Source: Syntrophobacter fumaroxidans MPOB (GTDB taxonomy: Bacteria > Desulfobacterota > Syntrophobacteria > Syntrophobacterales > Syntrophobacteraceae). From it: a DNA stretch of 64,000 nt. The stretch covers positions 2,282,001 to 2,346,000 of the forward strand of contig NC_008554.1 in NCBI RefSeq assembly GCF_000014965.1, read 5' to 3'. The notes beneath the pieces were generated by a model. That model saw only the letters and a list, made by a program, of their open reading frames with translations. It had not been told where the DNA came from and did no database searches. How positions within the stretch are numbered: position 1 is the first letter of the stretch; each line of letters starts with the position of its first letter. The position numbers and the translations under genes were made by a program. This document shows positions 1 through 5,931 of the stretch, piece after piece.

Positions 1-1
1 C

Positions 2-814
2 GTGCTCGTCATCCAGGTCACCACCCTGGGGATGGCCCGCATGCAATCGCTGATCCAGGAGCTTATGGTGGAACTCTTCCGGCCGGCAGCCATCGTCTGC
101 CGAAACGATACGTCGGTGCGCAGGCTCGAAGGCCTCCCGCTGGAGAAGGGGCTCGCGTTCGGCGAGCTCCCGGAAGACATCCGGGTGAACATTGACGGTC
201 TCGAGCTCCGGGTAGACCCCCTGGGAGGCCAGAAGACCGGCCTGTTTCTCGACCAGAGGGACAATCGCCGCGCCCTGCTCCGCTGGATCGGAGGCAAGCG
301 CGTTCTGGACCTGTTTTGCTATACCGGTGCCTGGGGACTCGCCGCCGCCCGCGGAGGTGCCTCCCGAGTGGTTGGGGTCGACGCATCCGCAGAAGCCGTC
401 GACCAGGCGCGTTCCAATGCGGCGGCAAACAACGTGGCCGACCGGTGTGAATTCATCCGCTCGGAGGCCCTTCAATACCTTAGAACCCTGAGGAAAGGCG
501 ACTTCGACGTCATCGTCCTCGATCCTCCGGCCTTCGCGAAAACCAAGAGCGCCCTGCCGGAGGCTCAGAAAGGATACACCGATTTGAACCGTCGGGCGCT
601 CCTCGCCCTTGCCCCGGGGGGCCTGCTGGTCACCTGCTCGTGCTCCTACCACATGAGCGAGGAGCTCTTCGCCCGAGCTCTGCTGCAGGCAGCGCGGGCC
701 GGCGGCAGACAGCTGCGGCTCATGGAATCGCGCGGCCAGGCGCCGGACCACCCGGTCCTGCTCGCCATGCCCGAAACCCGCTACCTCAAATGCTGGTTCC
801 TGGAAGTCGTCTGA
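2..814 (+). CDS. rlmI: RlmI-type 23S rRNA (cytosine-C5)-methyltransferase, 5' truncated
   Basis: This is a SAM-dependent class I methyltransferase of the RlmI/YccW family, which makes m5C in 23S rRNA. What is seen is the end of the linker domain (GQKTGLFLDQRDNR), the SAM-binding motif I (VLDLFCYTGAWGLAAARGG, from about residue 100), the motif IV DPPAFAKTK and the Cys-containing motif SCSYHMS. The protein here is 270 residues against roughly 390 in the family, and the N-terminal PUA domain is missing, so the reading frame most likely begins before the window and the GTG at base 2 is not the true start. It ends four bases before the stop codon of the convergent repressor gene, leaving no room for an intergenic terminator or a phage end. 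The family is clear; the exact target base is inferred. Confidence 0.8.
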   Translation: MLVIQVTTLGMARMQSLIQELMVELFRPAAIVCRNDTSVRRLEGLPLEKGLAFGELPEDIRVNIDGLELRVDPLGGQKTGLFLDQRDNRRALLRWIGGKRVLDLFCYTGAWGLAAARGGASRVVGVDASAEAVDQARSNAAANNVADRCEFIRSEALQYLRTLRKGDFDVIVLDPPAFAKTKSALPEAQKGYTDLNRRALLALAPGGLLVTCSCSYHMSEELFARALLQAARAGGRQLRLMESRGQAPDHPVLLAMPETRYLKCWFLEVV

Positions 815-817
815 CTC

Positions 818-1552
818 CTATTCAAACTCCCTGCCGACCCACCGTATGCGGCCCAGTATGTGATTCCTGAGCGGCTTGCCCGGGTCGAGCGCAAACTCGA
901 AGGGGCGAAAGGCCGCCGTGTTGTCCGAGAGGCAGACCAGCCGCGGACAATCCCGGCCCCCGCTCAGCGCCAGTCGCCTGAAGGCCGTGGCGCCGTCCGG
1001 CAGAACCACCAGGTAGATGCGACCGGAGAGCACCCGCATTCGCTCCGCCTCGTCGCTGTCCACCAGCGCCACATCCCCCTGATTGACCGTCGGAAGCATG
1101 GCGTCCCCCTGCACCCGGATCAGGAAAAGCCCTTTCTGTCTCCGCTCTCCCTCCCCCACCAGCTTCTCCAACCACCAGAGCTTGAATGGATAGTGGTCCT
1201 CAATGTCTCCGAACAGAATTTCTCCGTCGGGTCCCGTGGACACCCGGGACTTGAGCAGCGGGATGAGGGTGTATTCCACGGCGCGCTTTCCGCCTCCCGA
1301 AACGTCGTACGGACCTCCGTCCCCAAGCAGGAGCCAGGACGCGCTGACCGAGAAATTGCGGCACACCTTCTCCAGGAAAGTTCCGGTGGGAGAAGTCGCC
1401 TCATCCCGGTAATTGACCAGCGTGTTCTTGGACACCTGCGTGCGTCGGGCAAACTCGGCGAGGGATAAACCAGAATTCTGGATTATTTTTTTGAGCCTCA
1501 CCGCCATTTCGGTATTTTTTTTGGATTTTAATTGGCTTTTGACCGTCGACAT
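818..1552 (-). CDS. Phage repressor, HTH plus S24 (LexA/CI-like) fold with catalytic dyad lost
   Basis: This 244-residue protein has an N-terminal helix-turn-helix (about residues 15-70, LSLAEFARRTQVSKNTLVNY) and a C-terminal S24 peptidase-like domain (from about residue 95), the layout of CI-type repressors. In active members the nucleophile is the Ser of GDSM and the base is the Lys of TVKRL. Here the motifs read GDAMLPTV (Ala151, codon GCC) and TAFRRL (Arg192), so both catalytic positions are replaced and RecA-stimulated self-cleavage is unlikely. The gene reads leftward and faces the Ner-like gene across an AT-rich 150-bp operator region, as in Mu-like phages. The ATG is preceded by GAGGTGGGT. 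The likely role is keeping the lytic genes off; loss of cleavage means induction by another route, or none. Confidence 0.85.
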   Translation of the reverse strand: MSTVKSQLKSKKNTEMAVRLKKIIQNSGLSLAEFARRTQVSKNTLVNYRDEATSPTGTFLEKVCRNFSVSASWLLLGDGGPYDVSGGGKRAVEYTLIPLLKSRVSTGPDGEILFGDIEDHYPFKLWWLEKLVGEGERRQKGLFLIRVQGDAMLPTVNQGDVALVDSDEAERMRVLSGRIYLVVLPDGATAFRRLALSGGRDCPRLVCLSDNTAAFRPFEFALDPGKPLRNHILGRIRWVGREFE

Positions 1553-1634
1553 AGACCCACCTCAATATGTATCTATTTGTATTATTGACACATTATTCCA
1601 TAAAACCGCTTCTCCTCCAGACCAAAAATTTTAT

Positions 1635-1663
1635 TTGACTCACCAATATTTTATTGATAGCAT
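1635..1663 (+). promoter_or_regulatory. Candidate early rightward promoter within the repressor/Ner operator region
   Basis: The 153-bp gap between the divergent repressor and Ner-like genes is strongly AT-rich. It contains TTGACT (1635-1640), a 17-bp spacer and TAGCAT (1658-1663), pointing at the Ner-like gene, whose start is preceded by the strong site AGGGAGGAATC. A related block with TTGACA lies at 1585-1590. The two blocks share TTATT(T)GAC(A/T)CA followed by an AATATT-like segment, so they may be repeated operator sites. The promoter is inferred from sequence only and its -10 box is weak. Confidence 0.4.
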
Positions 1664-1705
1664 CGCGGCCAATCCCCCCCCCGGGACATCCAATAGGGAG
1701 GAATC

Positions 1706-1912
1706 ATGTCTCCGTTCGAGATCAGGATCGCCCTCCTCCGGGAAGGCGTTTCCATGAGGTCCATTGCGCGCAAGCTGGGAGTGTCGCCCAACTCGGTCTC
1801 GCTGGTAGTGAACCGGCGCATGGTCAGCCGGAGAATCATGTCCGAAATTGCGCTCGCAATCAAATCGGAATTAACTGGAGTCTTTCCCGAGCAGTTCGGA
1901 AAGCGTCGTTAG
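1706..1912 (+). CDS. Ner-like small DNA-binding regulator
   Basis: This 68-residue protein is almost entirely one helix-turn-helix domain: IRIALLREGVSMRSIARKLG followed by SPNSVSLVVNRR. Size, position and orientation (first rightward gene, divergent from the repressor) match Ner/Nlp proteins of Mu-like phages, which shut down early transcription and the repressor promoter after induction. The ribosome binding site AGGGAGGAATC is strong. The usual next genes, transposase A and its activator B, are absent downstream. A host Nlp-type regulator is less likely given the repressor next door. Confidence 0.7.
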   Translation: MSPFEIRIALLREGVSMRSIARKLGVSPNSVSLVVNRRMVSRRIMSEIALAIKSELTGVFPEQFGKRR

Positions 1913-2093
1913 TCTTCCCCTTCCGAACGAAGCTTAGCAGGCGTCAGGTTGCCATGTCAACCTCAAACGACATAATAATTGGTTCGATTAAAAAAGAATA
2001 ACCATTATTTTGGTGATAAGCGCCGTGACGTTTCATGATCACAGCAGAAACAAACCGAAGCATCCTTCACCTCCAACGCACAAGGAGCCCTCT

Positions 2094-2360
2094 ATGGAAC
2101 GCGTCAGAAAATGTCGGTCGTGCGCCCGGGAAGGAAAGATCATCGGGCATGGCCTGTGTCCCGCCTGCTATCACCGGGAAAGACGAAAAAAACTCGCCCT
2201 GCGCCGCTCCAGCCCCGACGGCGGATTGATCGTCAGGCTGGATTTCCAGCCCATGGCTCATCTTCTGGAGGAAATCAGGAAGCGTGCGGGCCATGAGCTC
2301 CGAGACGTGAACCTGCAGATCCTGTGGGAGCTCAGCAAGAGCCTCGGGGCGGGGGTTTGA
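2094..2360 (+). CDS. Small zinc-finger-like protein of the phage early region
   Basis: This predicted 88-residue basic protein opens with a four-cysteine motif, CRSC followed after 11 residues by CPAC, then HRERRKK. That pattern resembles a small zinc ribbon or treble clef and suggests nucleic-acid binding. The C-terminal half is helical (MAHLLEEIRKRAGHELRDVN). The start at 2094 was chosen because CAAGGAGCCCTCT stands directly before it; a longer frame opening at 2010 has no ribosome binding site. I do not recognise a named family. It lies between the Ner-like gene and another small DNA-binding gene, so a phage regulatory role is plausible. Confidence 0.55.
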   Translation: MERVRKCRSCAREGKIIGHGLCPACYHRERRKKLALRRSSPDGGLIVRLDFQPMAHLLEEIRKRAGHELRDVNLQILWELSKSLGAGV

Positions 2361-2431
2361 ATCGGTTCGGGGCGAGCGGGGCCATGCCTCGCCCCTTGCC
2401 CGGCACAATGCTTCGCGCGAAGGAAAACGCC

Positions 2432-2650
2432 ATGACCAGGGTCGGCCACAGGGGCAGAATGCGGGACCATGCCGTGATCCTGCAAAGACTCCTCAAGGAA
2501 CACAAGCGCATCTCGCTCGCTCGCATCGCAGAGGAACTCGGCGCCAGCGAGCTCACGGCTCGCAGGTGGATCGATTCTTTCAGCTGTGTCATGCCCATCA
2601 GGCTGGAGAAGGGGATCGTCATCGTCGAAGATTTCAGGCGGCGCGAGTAG
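2432..2650 (+). CDS. DeoR-like helix-turn-helix small protein
   Basis: This 72-residue protein contains a clear winged-helix or DeoR-type HTH (ILQRLLKEHKRISLARIAEE, then LGASELTARRWIDSF) and a short tail. It is too short to carry an effector domain. The start at 2432 follows GAAGGAAAACGCC; upstream ATGs in the same frame lack a ribosome binding site. It overlaps no neighbour and follows the zinc-finger-like gene by 71 bp. It is probably a phage early regulator or a truncated regulator. No target can be deduced. Confidence 0.5.
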   Translation: MTRVGHRGRMRDHAVILQRLLKEHKRISLARIAEELGASELTARRWIDSFSCVMPIRLEKGIVIVEDFRRRE

Positions 2651-2946
2651 GCGGCCGTCGGGCAACCGGATATTGGGCACTGATCGGGTGAGCGCCGGCG
2701 GAAGCTCCGGGGCGCTCGCCCGACGGTCGCGATGCCTTCCAGGCAACCGCGGAATTTTGTCCTGTATTCGCCATGCGAAAAGGAGTATTAAGGACGTGAG
2801 CCCCATGGCCGTTTACCGCGCCCCTCGGTTACGGGCATCCGAGAAAACGGTCGTTTCGGGCTGATTTCCGCAGACCGGCCGCGGGCAATTACATTCAAGG
2901 CCCGGCTCGGGATGCCCGCATCGAGCGTTTCAACCGGAGGGTACAC

Positions 2947-3114
2947 ATGATTCGCCTGATTTGCGGAAACGATTTGACCCAACTTGGCATCAAGACCTGT
3001 GAGGGCCTGAACATCAGCGCCTTCCTGGACCATATCGATTCCTGCGACAAGTGCTCCCAATCCAAGGAATCCCTCATCCGCGATCTCAACACCCTCATCG
3101 GGGGAGAACGCTGA
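2947..3114 (+). CDS. 55-residue Cys-containing small protein
   Basis: This short reading frame has a very good ribosome binding site (ACCGGAGGGTACAC before the ATG). The product begins MIRLICGNDLTQLGIKTC and later carries SCDKC, a CxxC pair that could bind a metal. It sits at the end of the small-gene cluster behind the phage repressor and runs in the same direction. I know no family for it. The combination of Shine-Dalgarno, a CxxC motif and normal residue composition makes it more likely real than chance. In the preceding gap a 22-codon frame at 2796-2864 also has a good ribosome binding site but is too short to judge. Confidence 0.5.
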   Translation: MIRLICGNDLTQLGIKTCEGLNISAFLDHIDSCDKCSQSKESLIRDLNTLIGGER

Positions 3115-3351
3115 CGGGGTCAGCATCCCTTTCCGAACAGCCGCTTCGATTCCCATCCAGAGCTTTCGAACGATGTGCAGCCGTCCGGCGCGCCGGCATC
3201 GCAAGAGCATCGGTGCCCCGTTCGATGCGAGGCTTCGCGTCCCACATGGAGTGCCGGGAACGTTCAACCCCGGTGCGTTTATTCCCGCGAAAGTCTGCGC
3301 ATCTCTCCGGCCGCGGTCATGACCGAGCCGTCCGCAAAGGAGCGGCACGGA

Positions 3352-3453
3352 ATGAGAGGGCTCGGCCTCAGTCCGGCTCGCCGACGCGCACTCATGGGTT
3401 GTCTGCTCGTGAAATGTGCGGTAATAATCATCATCTTCAGCGGCCGGGGATGA
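3352..3453 (+). CDS. Possible 33-residue membrane peptide
   Basis: A 34-codon frame starts nine bases after AAAGGAGCGGCACGGA and encodes a basic N-terminus (MRGLGLSPARRRALMG) followed by one hydrophobic helix (CLLVKCAVIIIIFSGRG). This is the usual look of a small single-span membrane peptide, but at this length chance cannot be excluded. It ends 33 bp before the histidine kinase start and could share its transcript. The rest of the 3115-3485 gap shows nothing else. Confidence 0.3.
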   Translation: MRGLGLSPARRRALMGCLLVKCAVIIIIFSGRG

Positions 3454-3485
3454 GTTGACGGTTCAATCGAAAGGACGGATCGGTC

Positions 3486-5147
3486 ATGGACGTTGACAGA
3501 ACCAGGGTCCTGTTGATCGAGGACGACGAAGACGACTTTGTGCTCGTTCGGGACATGCTCTCGGAAGTCACGTTCTCCAGGTACGAACTCGAATGGGTTC
3601 GGACCTTCGACGCAGCATTGGAAACAATCCTTCAATGCCGGCACGACGTCTGCCTCCTGGACTATCTGCTCGGAGACCGCAACGGCCTGGATCTGCTCCA
3701 GGAGGCGATCGCCAGGGGATGCCGGTTCCCGATCATTTTTCTCACGGGCTACGGAAACTACGAAATCGACCTCAAGGCCATGAAATCGGGAGCGGCCGAT
3801 TACCTGGTGAAAGGGCAACTCACCGGACCCATCCTGGAACGATCGATCCGTTACGCCGTCGAACGCAAGCAAGCCGAAGAAGAACTGACCAAGTACCGCC
3901 AGCACCTCGAGAAGCTGGTCGAGGAGCGGACCCGCCAGCACGTGGAAGCCAGGGCGGACGCGGAGCGCCGGGCGGCGGAGGCCGAGGAGGGGCGTCGCAT
4001 CCTCCACGCCTTGATGGACTACGTGCCGACGGGTATTGCCATTGCCGACGCATCGGATCTGACCATACGCGCCGTGAGCAATTATGCGCTCGAGCTGCAA
4101 ACCCGCCTGTACGATCACCCCGGGGACGCGAACGATCTGAAGGACCCGGCGCAATGGATCCTGTACGGTCCGGACGGCCGGACCCGGCTGAACACGGAGG
4201 AACTGCCCCTGGTCCGGGCTACCCGGGATGGAACGGTGATCATCGACGAAGAGCTGATCATGGGCCACCCGGGCGGTGAGCAGATTCCGACCATGTGCAA
4301 TGCCGGCCCGATTTTGGACAACAAGGGCAACATCACCGGGGGGATATCGACGTGGCGAGACATCAGCGTCCTCAAGGCGGCCCAGGACGTGCTCCGCAAA
4401 GCCAACGACGAGCTCGAACGCCGGGTCGAGGAACGCACGGAAGAGCTGGTGCAGGCCCTGGAATCCTTGAACCGCTCGAAGGGACAGCTCCGGTTTCTTT
4501 CCGCTCAGCTGCTCAAGGCGCAGGAAGAAGAACGCCGCAGAATTGCCCGGGAGCTCCACGACAGCATCGGATCGGCGCTCAGCGCCATCAAGTTCAGCCT
4601 CGCCAACACCATGGAGCAGATGAGGAAAGGCAAGACCGATCCCGAGACTTTCGTCACTCTCATGAACATGACACAAAACGCCATCGACGAGTCGCGCAGG
4701 CTGATGACCGACCTGAGGCCGTCGATCCTGGACGATCTGGGCATCGTTGTTACCGTGCGATGGTTCTGCCGGCAGTGCCGGCAGGTGTACACGGCGGTCG
4801 ACATCGAAGAGCTGATCGACATTGAAGAAGAAGATGTGCCGGAACCGCTCAAGATCGTCATTTTCCGGATCCTTCAGGAAGCCCTGAACAACATGGCCAA
4901 ATACAGCCGGGCCAGCCAGGCGACCGTCTGCCTCGAAAAGACGCACGAACGGATTCAACTCACCATAGAAGACAACGGCATCGGTTTCGATCCCGATTCC
5001 ATGATCTCCAAGGACGAAAGCACCAGGGGCCTGGGACTCACCAGCATGAAGGAACGCGCCGAGCTCTCCGGAGGCCGTTTTCAGATCACTTCCGCTCCGA
5101 GCCGGGGCACAACCGTTAGCGTCACCTGGCCGCTGGCCCGGATTTAG
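3486..5147 (+). CDS. Receiver-PAS-histidine kinase (HisKA_3/NarX-like output)
   Basis: This 553-residue cytoplasmic signalling protein begins with a CheY-like receiver (acidic pocket IEDDEDD, phosphoacceptor Asp59 in LLDYLLGD, FLTGYG, Lys in YLVKGQ). A coiled coil (about 125-170), a PAS-like sensor (about 175-300, ending GGISTWRDISVLKAA) and a second coiled coil follow. The kinase core has the HisKA_3 motif EEERRRIARELHDSIGS (His358) and an HATPase domain (EALNNMAKYS, DNGIGFDP, GLGLTSMKERAE). There are no membrane segments, so it probably takes input from another kinase through its receiver and passes phosphate to a NarL-type regulator not encoded nearby. It lies between the phage early remnant and repeat copy 1; whether it is host or cargo is open. 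Confidence 0.9.
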   Translation: MDVDRTRVLLIEDDEDDFVLVRDMLSEVTFSRYELEWVRTFDAALETILQCRHDVCLLDYLLGDRNGLDLLQEAIARGCRFPIIFLTGYGNYEIDLKAMKSGAADYLVKGQLTGPILERSIRYAVERKQAEEELTKYRQHLEKLVEERTRQHVEARADAERRAAEAEEGRRILHALMDYVPTGIAIADASDLTIRAVSNYALELQTRLYDHPGDANDLKDPAQWILYGPDGRTRLNTEELPLVRATRDGTVIIDEELIMGHPGGEQIPTMCNAGPILDNKGNITGGISTWRDISVLKAAQDVLRKANDELERRVEERTEELVQALESLNRSKGQLRFLSAQLLKAQEEERRRIARELHDSIGSALSAIKFSLANTMEQMRKGKTDPETFVTLMNMTQNAIDESRRLMTDLRPSILDDLGIVVTVRWFCRQCRQVYTAVDIEELIDIEEEDVPEPLKIVIFRILQEALNNMAKYSRASQATVCLEKTHERIQLTIEDNGIGFDPDSMISKDESTRGLGLTSMKERAELSGGRFQITSAPSRGTTVSVTWPLARI

Positions 5148-5366
5148 GCCCGCGGCACGACGATTTCGACGAACGTGCCGGAAACCTTGTTGCCAAAACG
5201 GCGTCTCCGGCAGGGCGGCCATCCTTGTGGACGTCAAGCGCCCAGGCTGCGAACACAGTCTTTCCACAGGCATCCGATCCGCCCGGCCGGCCGACAGTCC
5301 CCTTTTTCCATTTCTCTCCCCAACCTGCTCACCCTCTCCATCGGAACATCCCGGGGCGATCCAGTA

Positions 5367-5670
5367 ATACGAAGTTACCTAGAAAATAGACTCCCTCGGG
5401 AGTCTGTTTTCATGCTTCGCGGGTGTCGCAGGGGGCATGGATAATTGCGTTCAAGATGGATCTTTCAAGCACAAAAGAGCGGGGGAATGATTCCCCCGCA
5501 CCCCCCAAGTTTCGGCCACACGCGCAAGCGCGTGAGGCCGAGTGCTCGGCGCTGTCGGCGACTGGCCGAAGGCCGCCGCCGCAGCGCCACACGGAGCCGC
5601 GAAGCGGCGAGGGGGTGTGGGGGATACGTCCCCACGCTTTTAGAGTATCATTTTGAACGCAAATCCGTAT
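5367..5670 (+). repeat. Structured dispersed repeat, copy 1 (with 68-bp module)
   Basis: One of four copies here of an element ending in ATACGAAGTTGCGTTCAAG on one side and the near-inverse ATACGGATTTGCGTTCAAA on the other. Copy 1 reads forward. Its core (5445-5662) holds successive hairpins: GCGGGGGAATGATTCCCCCGC, a double stem around CACGCGCAAGCGCGTG, a 7-bp stem GGCGCTG/CAGCGCC, GCCGCGAAGCGGC, and a near-perfect hairpin around a TACG loop. A 68-bp module (5377-5444) separates the ATACGAAGTT tip from the rest. It lies just after the histidine kinase gene. A non-autonomous transposable element is likely, and an RNA product is possible. Bases 5148-5366, before it, hold no gene. Confidence 0.85.
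5382..5411. terminator. Bidirectional terminator-like hairpin inside the 68-bp module
   Basis: Arms of 14 bases (GAAAATAGACTCCC and GGGAGTCTGTTTTC) face each other across a two-base centre, with A-rich and T-rich outer ends, so either strand would form a GC stem followed by U residues. Copy 3 of the repeat has the same hairpin at 40243-40272 with fully complementary arms. Position after the histidine kinase gene fits a terminator. Activity is inferred from structure only. Confidence 0.55.
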
Positions 5671-5808
5671 AAGAGGCTGGAAACAGTAGCAAAAGCCTTC
5701 CCACGGTGCAGAAAACGCGGGACCGCACCGTCTTGGCGGCGCGGTGCGGGATCGCGCGGACGGACACGGAGATCGAAACGCGGTCACGCCGCTCAGGGCT
5801 TGCGACGA

Positions 5809-5824
5809 TGGGGACAGGCTTGCA
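5809..5824 (+). promoter_or_regulatory. Candidate sigma-54 (-24/-12) promoter
   Basis: TGGGGACAGGCTTGCA matches the sigma-54 layout: GG and GC ten bases apart, with TTGCA at the -12 side. It lies 108 bp before the start of the TMTC/TPR gene and points toward it. The -24 side (TGGGGAC against TGGCACG) is imperfect. The rest of 5671-5931 contains no convincing gene. Confidence 0.35.
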
Positions 5825-5931
5825 ATTATGGAATATCTATACTATTTTTGATGCGCGTTACCAGGGCGTGCGTGAGCCTCCCATCCGTTGGAGTGTTGTA
5901 GGCCTGACCCCGAAAGGTCCGAGGTGGCCAT

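Noticed and set aside
5158-5220. Minus-strand string resembling the last residues of a histidine kinase (SGTFVEIVVPRA)
   Set aside because: Only about 15 residues fit and the frame upstream is not coherent; too little to call a gene remnant.
3279-5273. Minus-strand frame antisense to the histidine kinase
   Set aside because: The plus strand encodes receiver, PAS and kinase motifs in order; the minus frame has none.
5423-5656. Short protein frames repeated in every copy of the dispersed element (for example MDLSSTKERGNDSPAPPKF)
   Set aside because: They recur only because the DNA is repeated. The bases are explained by hairpins, both strands are open, and no copy has a convincing ribosome binding site.
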